This document shows positions 9,286-20,109 of a stretch of 64,000 bases of DNA, piece by piece. The position numbers and the translations under genes were made by a program. This DNA comes from Rhododendron vialii (lineage: Eukaryota; Streptophyta; Magnoliopsida; Ericales; Ericaceae), in assembly GCF_030253575.1 (NCBI RefSeq), contig NC_080557.1, positions 1,731,001 through 1,795,000 on the forward strand. Direction: 5' to 3'. Under the pieces are notes generated by a model, which was not told where the DNA came from, did not search any database, and worked only from the letters and a program-made list of their open reading frames with translations. The stretch's first letter is position 1; the number at the start of each line of letters is the position of its first letter.

Positions 9286-10398
9286 TCAAAGAGGGTATAG
9301 GGATTCAACGTAGGGAAAAGCACTATCACAAGAACCTAAAGCACTATCATCACGAAGCACATTCCATGAATTGCACTTCAGATTATAGTAGATTGTCTTC
9401 TCTGGAAAAGTTAACACGAGTGCAAAATCTTTTTCCGTCTCACCCTTCAAAACACACAGAACGGACTTGCAGTATTCGCTTTCCAACTGAGGGGATACAG
9501 ATTGTAAGGGTCCAAGACTGACCCGACACTTCACAATCCAACAACAATAGTCGTTATCCGTCTCAAGGATATCGAATGCCATAGCAGACCTGTTTCGAGT
9601 CTGAAAAAGAATCAAACGGCCACCACATTCCCCGAAATACTTAATCCTGTCCACCGAATGAATTTTCAGAGGTTTCTTCATTTCTATCATCTTCGCTGAA
9701 TCAACATCAAACCCCGATACAACATTCTCATAACCTAACCAATAGATTACTCCGCTACAAAACACCGGGTGTATAAGACTTCTACAGGGTGCACGAATCT
9801 GTTTCCAAGATGCACTCTCCGAACAATAGATATCTATTTGAACATACGGATTTTCAACATAGGGATAAAGACCCAGAAACACAACTTTATAGCGAGGCGA
9901 TTTCAAAGGATCAAAAGCCAATAAAGCTATACACCCAGATGAAAACATGCCGGGTTCGGGTTCAGGAATTACTGTATACGTCCGCGTAGTTGGATTGCAA
10001 ACAAGGTAACGATCGATGTATACATTACAAAGAACTTGACTATACTCACATAACAGCAATCCGTTGCAAGAGTGAACGATCTGTGATCGGTATACAAATC
10101 CAATGCGGTGGAGGTAATTGAGTGAGGGCCCAGTTGGGTCGCCCTGAAGCGAGACACACTTGCAGCTTTGATTAGCATATTTCCGGCCCAAGAAAAAGCC
10201 CGAAATCGAGGGCCGAGGGTTTCGGCAGCTGTGTTCGGTGGCGAATCGGGTGTCGGATAGGAGAGATAGCCATTGCTTGGACACGGACTTGAATCGTATA
10301 AGGGATTTTGCCGGCAAAAATAGAAGGATTTGAGTAATAAGATCGACGTTATTGGCAATTACTTCCGCCGCGGGTGGAAGGTCCGACAAAGCATCCAT
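9286..10398 (-). CDS. FB2: F-box protein, At5g07610-like
   Basis: Intact frame of 370 residues and the nearest paralog of FB1; most of the length is colinear. The F-box at about 12-55 reads NNVDLITQILLFLPAKSLIRFKSVSKQW. Associated-domain signatures follow: SCNGLLLC, YLVCNPTTRTYTVIP, AFDPLKSPRYKVVF, YCSESASWKQIRAP, GFDVDSAKMIE, YFGECGGRLILFQT and C-terminal FPYVESLYPL. Expected SCF substrate receptor. The FB1/FB2 duplication includes 3' flank (4165-4390 against 8985-9205) and the start of the upstream DNA, after which a foldback element at 10502 interrupts the FB2 side. Confidence 0.92.
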   Translation of the reverse strand: MDALSDLPPAAEVIANNVDLITQILLFLPAKSLIRFKSVSKQWLSLLSDTRFATEHSCRNPRPSISGFFLGRKYANQSCKCVSLQGDPTGPSLNYLHRIGFVYRSQIVHSCNGLLLCEYSQVLCNVYIDRYLVCNPTTRTYTVIPEPEPGMFSSGCIALLAFDPLKSPRYKVVFLGLYPYVENPYVQIDIYCSESASWKQIRAPCRSLIHPVFCSGVIYWLGYENVVSGFDVDSAKMIEMKKPLKIHSVDRIKYFGECGGRLILFQTRNRSAMAFDILETDNDYCCWIVKCRVSLGPLQSVSPQLESEYCKSVLCVLKGETEKDFALVLTFPEKTIYYNLKCNSWNVLRDDSALGSCDSAFPYVESLYPL

Positions 10399-10501
10399 GG
10401 AATCGATGAATGGAAATGATTACAGGAGAAGTGTTTTCAGTTTGATCGGTTGATTTGATGTCAACGAAGCTGGGGGTTCACATGCATTTTATGCGGAAAG
10501 T

Positions 10502-10863
10502 CTACACACAGCAGATCTGTGCACAGATTGTGTTGTGGAGCCCACTACGGGTTCCATATAAATCATCCGAGCCGCTCATTAAACGTAAAACATTTTTTCA
10601 AGGGTCCCCGTAAAAAATAAGCTCAATCCGATACCTATAGATACTCGATCCAACCATATAACTTTTCATTATCCGGAGATCTAAATGAAAAGTTAGATAG
10701 TTGGATGAAACACTTATAGGTATCGGATTGAGCTTTTTTTTTTCAGGGGCCCTTACAAAAATGTTTTACATTTAATGAACGGCTCGGATAATTTGTGTGG
10801 GACCCGTGGTAGACCCCACAACGAAATCTGTGCATAATCTGTGCACAGATCTGCTGTGTGTAG
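10502..10863. mobile_element. 362-bp foldback MITE upstream of FB2
   Basis: Starts CTACACACAGCAGATCTGTG and ends with its complement; the arms pair over well over 100 bp each (caaccatataactttt near the centre). The flanks are ggaaagt and caggggg; no clear target duplication was found. A decayed half copy is at 41640-41740 (aacgattcgaattat, gtgcacaaaaaaatctgtgcac). A transcribed copy would form a long hairpin. Confidence 0.8.
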
Positions 10864-11220
10864 CAGGGGGTCCTTTGTGGAAAAAAACTGAAAATTTTCT
10901 TGATATTTTTAAAAGTATTTGCGTAAAATTCATAATTTTTTATTTTTTATCCTTTCCGTCGAGACAAATCATATTAAATAAAAATTTGGCACTCCATTTT
11001 TGTATAATGACACTCCAAAATTTGTCTTTTAATGTGTAGTGTATCTTGTTATTTAGGAGTATAATTTTTGCACTAAAAGTAAAAAAATAGAGTGCCAAAA
11101 TTATTTGCCCTATAACCTATAGCCTATAACAACATTGACAAAACATTAAAACGAGAACACAACAAACGAAAATCACAGAGCCATAGAGAGAGACGGACAA
11201 GCCTTCTCTGGCTTCAACAG
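10864..11220. other. AT-rich intergenic DNA
   Basis: No gene or clear repeat structure was seen between the foldback element and the duplicated block that starts near 11225. Confidence 0.4.
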
Positions 11221-11760
11221 AGCTAGTATATGATGAGATAGTTGGCGGTTACTTTGGGACTTCTGGTTTACTCTGCCTAACTGTCCCAATTTCGAGACCT
11301 CTAAGTGCTATCAACTCTTATGAGACCAAATTATACGGAACTTTGTTTTCGGTTTCAATTGAGCCTCTCCATGTGGACGGTGAGATTAATCTTAAAATTA
11401 GTCGATACGTGCATAAACTAGACCAAGTACTTAAGTTATCAAAAAGAAATTAACTTCAAGATTTTTTTAATCTTCTCTTTTTCCCCATTTAAAGAGGCAG
11501 ATATTGATACAACAGTTGTTATAATGGGATCCAGCTCCTCACCAATTCCTTTTTCAGTTGCAAATCTAAACTTTGCTAGTGTGGTCTTTTGCAAGTCTTT
11601 TTCAAATTCCTTTTTAATGATTGAAGCTACTCATTTTTTAGAATTTGTTAAAAAACCCTTCAACAATCTCAGATTTTGATCAGAGATTGTGTTTGTTGAT
11701 TCCCTTGCTTGTAGCCTTGTAGGCAAGTTCAATGGCAAAACATTCCGTAACCAAATTAGG
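11221..11760. repeat. Duplicated flank block (copy of 7050-7570)
   Basis: The order of motifs is the same as at 7050-7570: tgatgagatagttggcggtt, ccaatttcgagacctct, cgtgcataaactaga, aagaggcag, ttgctagtgtggtct and cctt.gtaggcaagttcaatggcaa. The unit downstream (7575 and 12855) is duplicated too, but here about 1 kb of other DNA has entered between block and fragment. Confidence 0.75.
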
Positions 11761-12420
11761 AAATCTTTGCTTGGGCTGAAATGAGTCGCCATCTCTGGGA
11801 AATTTTTTTTTTTTTTCGCATGAGGTGTTTAATCGTTAGACGGAAACAATATTTCTCCATGATACAGTGGTAACACCGTTGTTCTTTCTCCTCAGCAAGG
11901 AAAAGATTAGTTCTAGATCAAAGAAAGGAAGAAGAAAAGAAATCAGTCCGGTGACTAGTTCCCAGTATCTGGTAGTTGAGCATTCAGCACAACCATTTGG
12001 TGCAGTTCACTTGTTTGAAGGAGAAAACACCCACCGGCCGCGCATTCTGAGATGAACATATTCAACGCTTCAGCCAATAATTGAAAGGTTTGGGCCAAGT
12101 TAAACAGGGGAAAAAAAAAAAACATGAGCTCCAACAAAGGAGAGAAGGGATCAAAGGTTTCGGCTCTTTTTCTGTTTGGGGTTCCCTTGTTGACTGGCAT
12201 CGGGGTGTTCGGGTTATGGAGTTAACCTAGCTTTTCTACTTTCTCGGGTTTAGTCTCTCGCTAGGAACTATGAATTCTAGTTTCAAGGAATCTTCAAATT
12301 AGATCGAAATTGCCATCACATCTACTTCCCCCCCCCCCCCAAAAAAAAAAAAAACAAAAAGAGGAGGGGGAGGGGAGGATGATCATATGAAACTGATTAA
12401 CCCGGAGCCAAATCACTAAG
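11761..12420. other. Intergenic DNA with decayed unit flanks
   Basis: No gene. Traces of the standard 3' flank are visible near 12055-12135 (ttcaacgcttcagccaat, ttaaacagggg, gagctccaaca). A C12 then A14 run lies at 12327-12354. Confidence 0.4.
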
Positions 12421-13215
12421 CATGTCTATGTCTTGTACTTCAGATTATACGATATTACTTTTCCTGGAATAGTTTTCTTTTGAAAGGCAAACAATTTATT
12501 AATCTTTGAAAACAAATTACAAAGAATAAAAGGATCCAAAACAGCTTCAAGCTGGAGAAGAGAAAACCCACAAAGGGAAACAACACCAGCAATCATAAGC
12601 CGACACGGACCCAAAGAAAGAGAATAACAAACCAAGGTTGGCAAGAAACCAACAAATAAACCACTCCCAAAGAGACACCTAAGACCCAACGCGAAACCCA
12701 AAAAGGACACACCCAACCAAGCAAACTTCACCCAAAACAAAGCCTAAAAAGTCAAAACCCCTGGAATAGTTAACAGGAGTGCAAAATCTTCTTCCTTGTT
12801 TGTTTGTTTGTTTTTTTTATGGAGAAATCCTCTTCCTTGTCCCCCTTCACAACACAACACGGAATAGTGAAGGTATTTGCTTCGCATCTTAGGGAGTACA
12901 GAAACTAAGGGTCCAAGATTGAACCAAAACATCACAATCCAATGGCAATAGTCCTCGTCCATCTCAAGGATTTTGTACGCCACGGTAGGAGGTGTATGAG
13001 TCTGAATAAGAATCAAACGGCCACTACATTCACCAAAATACTTTTTCTTGTCTGTTGGCAAAATTTTCGAAGGGTTTGGCTTTTCTATCATCTTCTCTGA
13101 TTCAACATCAAATCTCAATTTAACATTATCATCACTTAACAATAGAGTACACTCACCTAAAATATAGGTAAACATGTCCTCGTATATGAGGTTCACAAGG
13201 ATTGTAAGTACCATA
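12421..13215 (-). pseudogene. F-box gene fragment b, split by a LINE tail
   Basis: The right part (12772-13215) reads on the minus strand as associated domain: RFDVESEKMIEKPNPSK, YFGECSGRLILIQTHTPP, KILEMDEDYCHWIVMFW and KYLHYSVLC. The left part (12421-12474) carries the next segment (tgtcttgtacttcagattata...ttttcctggaatag). Between them lies a 285-bp insertion with a 12-bp target duplication. The F-box half is missing. It is a sister of fragment a at 7575-7860. Confidence 0.8.
12475..12759 (-). mobile_element. 5'-truncated LINE tail inside fragment b
   Basis: CCTGGAATAGTT is present at 12463-12474 and again at 12760-12771, a 12-bp target duplication. On the minus strand the insert ends in TTAATAAATTGTTTGCCTTTC and then A-rich DNA, the usual 3' end of plant L1-type LINEs. 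No coding motif remains. The target-primed insertion followed decay or truncation of the F-box copy or came soon before it. Confidence 0.75.
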
Positions 13216-13335
13216 TCAAATGGTGTTTGATTCTGAGTGTTTAATATAGGTAAACACGTCTCCTCATGTAGTCCTTGTCCAACTGAAGGATTGTAAGTGC
13301 CATATCAAACGGTGTTTGATTCTGAATAAGGAGAT
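13155..13335. repeat. Imperfect direct repeat of about 90 bp
   Basis: ataggtaaacatgtcctc...gattgtaagtaccatatcaaatggtgtttgattctga (13164-13237) recurs as ataggtaaacacgtctcctc...gattgtaagtgccatatcaaacggtgtttgattctga (13249-13326). It appears to be a local tandem duplication next to fragment b. Confidence 0.7.
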
Positions 13336-13604
13336 TTCTTTGTAACTTGACGAGAGGAAAATTCTAAGGCTTTAACCAAGGGACATGTCACATACACAAG
13401 TTCAAAAAAGAGCATAGTCTTTTACATTATATAACTCGAAATAGCAACCATCTGGTAACAAAATGATAATATTGCAATCCACCTATTTGAAGGAAAAAGA
13501 GCATAGCCTCACTTAAAGTTGCCATCTGAGACATCAACATATTCAATGTTCTAAACAGGAAAAAACAAAACACGAGCTCCAACATGTATTGTGTTGGAAA
13601 ATGC

Positions 13605-14792
13605 TCAAAGAGGAGATAGGCTTTCAATATACGGATATGCAGCTACATAAGAATTTCTATAAGAAATTGATTCACCTGGAACCGCATCATAAAGCACGTT
13701 CCATGTCTTGCACTCCAGATTATAGGATAGAATTGATTTCCCTGCGAAAGCTAACACAAGCTCAAAATCTTTTTCCTTGTCCCCCTTCACAACACACTGC
13801 ACAGAACAGTCAGAGATGTTTCTTTCCTTCGAAAGTAAGGGTCGAAGTTTGACCCAAAACTTCATAACCCAGCCTCTATAATCCTTGTCCATCTCAAAAA
13901 TTCTGAACATCTCAGGAGACCATGGATGATCCCGAATAAGAATCAAACGGCCACCACATTCTCCAAAGTACTTGATCTTGTCCACGGAAATAACTTCCAG
14001 AGGGTTTTCCGTTTCTATCATCATTTCTGAATCAACATCAAATCTCAATAAAACGTCCTCATCACTTAACCAATGCAAAACATCACCACACAACGCCACG
14101 TGTCCAAGCCTCAAACCGGGCGCACGAATCTGTTTCCAAGATGCTCTCTTTGAACAATAGACATCAATTTGAGAATAGAGTTTCTCAGAATCGGGATCAA
14201 GACTCATAAACACAACTTTATAGCGAGGCGATTTCGAAGGATCAAAAGCCAAGAAAGCACGTAACGCAATGGGAAAACCCAAAGATGAAAACGCAGGGGG
14301 GTCGGGAATTAATGCATGTGTCTTTGTTGTTGGGTTGCAAACGAGGTAATGATCTGATGAGTAGATACGATAACGAACAAGATAACGATACGTACACAAC
14401 AGCAATCCGTTGCAAGAGTGAGCAATCTGTGCTTTCAATAGAACAAATCCAGCGCCGTCCAGAAAATCGAGCGTGGGTCGATTTGGGTAGCCCTGAAGCG
14501 AGACAGACTCGGTGTGCTCATGCTTATCAAACTTGCAGAACAAGAACAGACCCGAGGCCGGGGGGATAGGGTTCCGGCGGGAGTGTTTGGCGGCGAATCG
14601 GAAGTCCGAAATGTGAGATTCCCATTGTTTGGACACGGACTTGAATCGGATTAGGGATTTCGCCGGCAAAAGTAGTAGGATTTGTGCGAGGAGGTCGACG
14701 TTGTTGGCGATTACTTCAGCCGCCGGTGAGATCTTCGACGAAGCACGACTGATGATGGGGTTTGTTGTTACACTGGATCTGGATGCATCCAT
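13605..14792 (-). CDS. FB3: F-box protein, At5g07610-like
   Basis: Intact frame of 395 residues. After a short Ser-rich lead (MDASRSSVTTNPIISRASSK) the F-box lies at about 28-72 (NNVDLLAQILLLLPAKSLIRFKSVSKQW). The associated domain carries SCNGLLLC, YLVCNPTTKTHALIP, AFDPSKSPRYKVVF, CSKRASWKQIRAP, LRFDVDSEMMIE, YFGECGGRLILI, FEMDKDYRGWVMKFWV and C-terminal YPYIESLSPL. Expected SCF substrate receptor; target unknown. The start fits the MDAS start in FB5 and FB6. Its 3' flank (13340-13600) has the usual caaaggctttcacc/gagctccaacatgtattgtgt motifs of group A units. Confidence 0.92.
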   Translation of the reverse strand: MDASRSSVTTNPIISRASSKISPAAEVIANNVDLLAQILLLLPAKSLIRFKSVSKQWESHISDFRFAAKHSRRNPIPPASGLFLFCKFDKHEHTESVSLQGYPNRPTLDFLDGAGFVLLKAQIAHSCNGLLLCTYRYLVRYRIYSSDHYLVCNPTTKTHALIPDPPAFSSLGFPIALRAFLAFDPSKSPRYKVVFMSLDPDSEKLYSQIDVYCSKRASWKQIRAPGLRLGHVALCGDVLHWLSDEDVLLRFDVDSEMMIETENPLEVISVDKIKYFGECGGRLILIRDHPWSPEMFRIFEMDKDYRGWVMKFWVKLRPLLSKERNISDCSVQCVVKGDKEKDFELVLAFAGKSILSYNLECKTWNVLYDAVPGESISYRNSYVAAYPYIESLSPL

Positions 14793-15359
14793 GGCCTCTC
14801 GAGTCTCGAGGTTTAGGTTACGAGGAGGGTTTTTTTTTTTTGAAAATGGGGGGAGAGATAAAGAAATTGGAAAATGAAATAGGAATAAAACTTGTACAGA
14901 GAAAGGTTTTGATTCTTCATAAACCAGTGTGCTCGTTCAGTGTTTTTGAACAATTCGAATTTAGAGAGAGAAAATGAAAGAAAAAAAGTTGGAGTGAGAG
15001 AAAATAAAGAATTTTAATCAGAATCGTTCAAAAGTATTGGACGACTCACATATACCGAGCAGATACTAGATATATATATCTATTTGGCACCGAAAAATTC
15101 CTCTCCAGAGCAAGCACAGTCCAGTTTATTTTCCTATTTATTTATGGAAAAATTACCAAGACCACAACCAAGGTTTCTAAAAACTCCGGATTGACGTTTG
15201 AAAATTTTACTCATTTGTTGTGATGGATCCGCTAGAAAACTCGACGTAATCAAACTGGCATCATCAACTTCTAATTACATTGTATCCTAATTACAAGAGA
15301 CTACATTCACTCCTCTGCTGCCTTCCGCAAACTACAAATGTACATCCATTTTTATTTCT
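14793..15359. other. Upstream region of FB3
   Basis: No gene. A repeat of the type found upstream of FB4-FB6 (aaattaccaagaccac...aaggtttctaaaaact) is at 15150-15215. A diffuse MITE-like stretch at 14925-15070 has gaacaattcgaatttagagagag and its loose complement near 15010-15050. Confidence 0.45.
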
Positions 15360-16140
15360 ATGATCGGCTCCGTTCCGAAAACCTTCTTAAAAAATAAGTA
15401 TTTATTTTGCCACTTCTAATTTAAAAATAAGAAGGGGCATTCCACAAAATCCTTCTTAAAAAGTTCATTTCACATTTTCAAACTCAAAAATAATATAAAT
15501 GAAAAAAAAAATTCAATTTTTTTTGCACCGTATTAAAGATCTCAATGAGATCTATCAAACAAGATCCATAGTAGTAGGAAAATTATTTGCGTAAACACAT
15601 GATTTTTGAGCTTGAAGTTGCCTTATACAAAAAAAAAGACTGTTGCTAAGATAATAGGCGCCGGCGGAAGGGAAATCGTACCGGCGGCAGCGCCGGGCTG
15701 TCTCCGACCACCGGACGACCGATCCGAGCCGTCCAAAAATTCTTAAAAAAAAAACCAAGCGGGCCTTATGCGGGAATCAATGGCATCCGAGGTGTGTAGG
15801 GTGCTTGATCCGAGCACCCCTTTTCCGTGTATATATGATGATTCATATATACACGGAAAAGGGGTGCTCGGATCAAGCACCCTACACACCTCGGATGACG
15901 TTGATTCTCACGAGAGCCCCCTTGGTTTTTTTTTAAGAATTTTTGGACGGCTCGGATCGGCCGTCCGGTGGCCGGAGACGGCCCGGCGCGGTCGCCGGTA
16001 CAATTTCCCTCCCGCTGCCCATTGGTACCTATATAAATTCTACCAAAATAATTACCCTCCTTCTTATTTTCCAGAACAACCCTTCTTATTCAACAAAAAA
16101 TAAGTTCTTTTTTTGTTTCTGGAACCCAGCTCTAATAATG
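15360..16140. mobile_element. Nested foldback element with GC-rich arms
   Basis: Outer arms 15660-15783 and 15898-16021 are inverted copies (shared ccgatccgagccgtccaaaaattctt and caccggacg). The further ends (15365-15440 and 16045-16125) also carry inverted ccttcttatt motifs, so the full element probably spans this range. A perfect inverted repeat sits at its centre. No transposase frame and no clear target duplication were seen. Confidence 0.65.
15784..15897. repeat. Perfect 55-bp inverted repeat with a 4-bp loop
   Basis: The arms 15784-15838 and 15843-15897 are exact complements by eye, separated by TGAT. The arm begins CATCCGAGGTGTGTAGGGTG. Perfect arms mean a very recent insertion or an actively corrected structure. 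If transcribed it would make a precursor-like hairpin. Confidence 0.9.
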
Positions 16141-16763
16141 TTGACAGATTTCGTCTAATTTTTTCCAGTGGCCACATTATGACAGGAGATAATTTGTAAA
16201 TTTTCTAACATGAGGGTCAATTTATAATTTGCAAAAACCTTGAGGTGGTTTTGGTAAATTACCGTTGATTTATTGAAACTATAAGGAGTTGGCTCGTGGT
16301 AAGTGGTGAGATGTCTCTATTTCAAAACTCTACGGTGCTATTAATTCTTAAGACAAGTCTATACATAGGATTTTCAAATTTTGTTCCGAATTTTTTTTTT
16401 GTGTACATCCCGTAATGGACGGTTGTATTTATTTTAAAATATAATTGAGGTGCATGTGCATAAAATTGCTCGAACAACTTTAGTTATTGAACGAATTAGC
16501 TGCAGATTTTTTTCCCATAATTGATTTTCGTTCTCTTTTTCAAATTAAAGAGACAGAAGTTGTACATTGTAACAATCTTTATAATGGATCCATCTCCTCT
16601 CCAATTCCTTTTTCGTTATGTTTTCTATTTCTTTTCTTTTTTTGTTTTGCTATAAGCAATGGTAAATCTGTATATGTATGCAACCGGCATATGAAAACGA
16701 CTCCAAATTAAATGAGATATACCACCTACACATCAAAAATCTTTAGCCAAATTCAAGAATTGT
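16141..16763. other. Intergenic DNA with repeated blocks
   Basis: 16185-16265 is an inverted copy of the aaattaccaagaccacct repeat found upstream of FB3-FB6, here ending aggtggttttggtaaattacc. 16310-16620 is a decayed third copy of the 7050-7570 block (tcaaattaaagagacagaag, tataatggatcca, ctctccaattcc). No gene. Confidence 0.5.
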
Positions 16764-17576
16764 TTGAGGGACGGGTTTAACCAAGCTAGAGAACCAACTG
16801 CAGACGAATTCATACTAGCATTTCGATGTACAAAACCATGCCGAGCCACTCAAAGAGTAAGCCCTACCCACGTACGTGCCAAGAGGCATAATGAATGCAG
16901 CCTCAACCAGAGATCAACCTGCACCTTCGATTCTCGGCTCTGGAGAATGTACTTGAATGCCAAAAAGAAGGAACTTAATCTCTTCAAATCATGCATTGTG
17001 TTCGCCCCCATAGAATCCTCATCAAAGCTGGTGTAACGAACCTCCAAGCCTCCTTCTTCTGACTCTCGAAGAAGCTCCACCGCTTTCCAAGTAAAGTTCA
17101 CTCAACATAAAACAATGAAGGTGACTCCAATCGACTTGCTCTCAAGCTGCCCCAACTAACATTTGTTTCCTACAAATCAAAATACCAACGGAAACAATCT
17201 TTCTTACCATGAGCTGCACACCACAAACAAAAAGAACCTTGGAACGGCCCTTACGGTGCTCAGCTCCCTTTTCCAAGGGAAAGAAAGCCTCCTATAATTC
17301 ACCCAAGGTAGCTTTTTTTGGTAGTAAAATCATACATTTCTCATGGATAATGAGATCGATCCACCCTCTCACCAGTCCCACGTAGGATAGCAATTTAAAC
17401 AACAACTACTGCTGTTGTTCTCGGAGGAAAAAGCTCTCTCCGAGAATGCTCATGACACCAAAATTTTCAGCGACTTCTCGTATGGATTAAGGGTCCTCAT
17501 GTATCTTTCTTGTGCATTTTTACCATAAACTCCCTCCAGAAATTTTGACTCCTGATATTTTGGCAAACACAATACA
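16764..17576. repeat. Unit-flank block (also at 24590-25400 and 31860-32000)
   Basis: gtttgagggacgggtttaaccaagctagagaaccaactg occurs here and near 31962. gccccatagaatcctcatcaaag with the exon-like stretch after it occurs here (17007) and at 24612. 17200-17575 matches 3715-4100 and 24740-25385. On the minus strand 16850-17101 is open (KAVELLRESEEGGLEV...); the product is not recognised. Confidence 0.55.
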
Positions 17577-17682
17577 TGAAAGTGTATAGGGCCCTTTTGT
17601 CTCGTGGCCTTTTTGTATACGGGCGGCATTTCCTTAATGCCTTCGTCTACATAATTATTTACTTATCAAAAAAAAAAAAAAT
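17577..17682 (+). mobile_element. Short LINE tail with poly(A)
   Basis: ATGAAAG precedes (17575 region) and follows (after the A13 run) the insert, a 7-bp target duplication. The body includes gggcggcatttccttaatg and ends acttatcaaaaaaaaaaaaa. It shares its 3' end with the LINE fragment at 8345. The matching site near 4090 and 25385 lacks the insert. Confidence 0.7.
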
Positions 17683-18184
17683 GAAAGAAAGGAAAATCCT
17701 ATATCACATAATCCTTCAAAGAATGTGTACCATATGTAAATGCCAAGAACTCAAGGAGTTTTGGTCATAACAGGTAGTGTTCATTGTTATTTAAATGAAT
17801 GATGTAACGGTGGTGTTTAGGATACAAAATGACTTGGTACCTGGTGGTATCTAGTCAAGAGATGAAATAGTGATGGTTAGGCGAGTAAAATCTTACTTTT
17901 AGTTAATAGTCTATATATTATCGCTTACTATAGACAAAATAGTATACTCCATGGATCCCTTTTTCCCCCGGTATGTGTACTTCCATTGAAAAACCCACAC
18001 CCACATACAAAAGAAGCAAAAGTCATATGCCGTATGTCCTTGCATCAAAGATCCTTCAACATGTCCAAAAACCCAAAAATACCGACTGAAAATAGCAAAC
18101 TACATCAATAGAAGACTAAAACACAGCTAATGAAAATTGCAAAGTGGTAGACTCAAGAATTTTTGGGTGTATGTGGATCTTGCT
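17683..18184. other. Intergenic DNA, remainder of a unit flank
   Basis: The first 90 bp (cctatatcacataatccttcaaagaatgtgtaccata...ttttggtcata) match 4110-4180. The rest is AT-rich with no gene seen. Confidence 0.4.
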
Positions 18185-18565
18185 AAGACTAATGAACCTA
18201 CCCCAACTCCAAATTTTGCCCGTAAATTTCATGGCTTGTAGGCAAGTCGATGGCAAGACCTTTCATAATTAAATTAGGATGCTTGCTCGGGCTGAAATGA
18301 GTTGACTCCAAATTTTGTCTGCAAATTTCATGGCTTGTGGGCAAGTCAATGGCAAAACCTTCCATAATCAAACTGAAATGAGAGATAGCCAATACTTGGA
18401 CACGGACTTCAATCAGATTAGGATTTCGCCGGCAAACGTAGAAGGATCTGTGTGAGGAGATCAACGTTGTTGGCGATTAATTCCGCCGCCGGTGAGGGTT
18501 TCCGACGAAGCACAACCGACGATGGTGTTTCTTCGTTTACGGGATGCATCCATGGCCGCTCTGTG
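18185..18565 (-). pseudogene. F-box gene fragment c (5' end only)
   Basis: The minus strand keeps the N-terminus: MHPVNEETPSSVV, then SPAAELIANNVDLLTQILLRLPAKS. It then slips frame (one base short against the paralogs at attaggatttcgcc) and ends after a few more codons. Two copies of a tccaaattttg...tggcaag.ccttcca phrase follow at 18205-18260 and 18303-18365. No associated domain is left. Confidence 0.8.
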
Positions 18566-18689
18566 ATGGAAGTAATTACAGGAGAATCCAGCTCCTCTGC
18601 AATTCCTTTCACTTGCTACAACTTGGTCTTGGTGCAAGGAACTCGATTCTCTCTGGACGGTCTAAGTTTCGGCCATTTTCGGGTTCATT

Positions 18690-18966
18690 TGGTCCCGTCC
18701 AGTTGCACAGGATAGAAAATAATAGGACTGTAACTTTCTGTGTGTTGAGTTATAAGAAAAATTGTAGGACTCATACCTTTTAACTTTTTCAACAGAAAAC
18801 ATTTTTCTTGCCAAAACGAATGATTTCTAGTCTTTCAGTGAGATTTTTTTTTCAACAGAACACATACAATAAATTAAATTTCATTTTTCTTTTTTACTTC
18901 ACCTCACTTCGCTTTTTCCTAGAATGAATTTCCTACACAATATTTTCAACAATTGAACGGAGCCTT
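18690..18966. mobile_element. Probable Harbinger-type MITE, decayed
   Basis: The right end (cttcacttcgctttttcctagaatgaatttcct...caattgaacggagcctt) matches the right end of the 794-bp element at 23411-24204. The left end (gtcccgtccagttgcacagga) resembles that element's ggccccgttcaattgtcagga. The target duplication is unclear. Confidence 0.5.
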
Positions 18967-20109
18967 TATTGACCCAAATAGTTTCAAACATCGAGAATAT
19001 TGAACACACTAGAAATCAGGATGGTTGAATGCCGGTTGATATTGTTTAGGAAAGCCCTTTATCTTGAAAAAAGAAAGTTTATAACACTGTGTAAAAATCC
19101 ATTTAACTCATTCATCTCTTAATATATGTGTTTCAAAATCATCCATGGGTATCCGATCAATATGACTTTTGGCATGGTCTAGGAGAGGAGATCGTAAATG
19201 TTAACGGTTTCGATTATCAAAATGCATGAGGCTTGGTATAAGCCCAAAAACTAGATAGTTAGACGAGCCATTTAAGATTGGAGGTCACGGCGAGACGACC
19301 TATTTATCATTAGGATAACTGTCAAGTGGAAGATGGCCTTCAACAACAAAAAAGTGGAAGGTGGCAGTAATGTACGCAGCTGAGGCATTCGTTTTCATGT
19401 TCATGGATTGGCCAGAGCTGATTCCTTCTTGTAAAGTCTTTAATTTTTGGATTCAAACTACTCATTTTTTAGAGTTCGCCGAGAACATTAGGCATCTAAA
19501 CGATTATTTTAGTAAGATGTTACACATAATTGCGATACATTTACAAATACGGGCTCATTTTTTTTCAAGAGAAAAATGTTTTGAAATTATAATTTTCAAA
19601 AGCTGAAGTGAATAATTTTTTGAATGTTGATATTCTTGACAAAATCTAAAGATGAATGATCGATCTTGATCGTTAAAGTAGACCCGAGAAGTGGACCCAG
19701 AAAGAGTGATATTTGGTTAATTGACTTAAAAATTAAGTAAGCCTGAGTCATTTTGTATGTTTCGCCTATATCAACTTCAGTTCCTTGTTTACCATGAGGT
19801 GTTCTATTGTTATTGTTAGATGGATATAATATATGTCAATGATAACGTGGAACCATGGTTGCTATTTTGCATAAGCAATTCAGATAAGAAGAGCCCCCTA
19901 TGAAAAAAACACTTGATCTATGACAAATTAAGGGAGAAGATAAGGAGATTTCTTCACAACTTGAGCAGAGGAACATTCAAAGGCTTTCACCAAAGGGACA
20001 TGTCACATAAGTTCAATAAAGAGCATAGTCTTTACATTATATAACTCGAAATAGCAAGATGGTCCTAACCATCTGGCCCGGAAACAAAAAGATAAATATT
20101 GCAATCAAC
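18967..20109. other. Intergenic DNA, no gene seen
   Basis: AT-rich. 19930-20100 is a 3'-flank block of the array type (acttgagcagaggaacattcaaaggctttcacc, gggacatgtcacataagttc, cgaaatagcaagatggtcctaacc) with no F-box frame behind it: a further dead unit. Confidence 0.5.

Noticed and set aside
4603-10398. Plus-strand frames opposite FB1 and FB2
   Set aside because: They mirror the coding strand of the F-box genes and carry no motif of their own.
10502-10863. Small protein frame at 10797-11039
   Set aside because: It starts in the arm of a foldback MITE and runs into AT-rich DNA; no motif.
12426-12740. A 104-codon hydrophobic minus-strand frame
   Set aside because: It lies wholly in a LINE 3' tail that has a 12-bp target duplication on both sides.
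15768-16158. Open frames of 67-111 codons on both strands
   Set aside because: They are readings of the GC-rich foldback and its palindrome, not genes.
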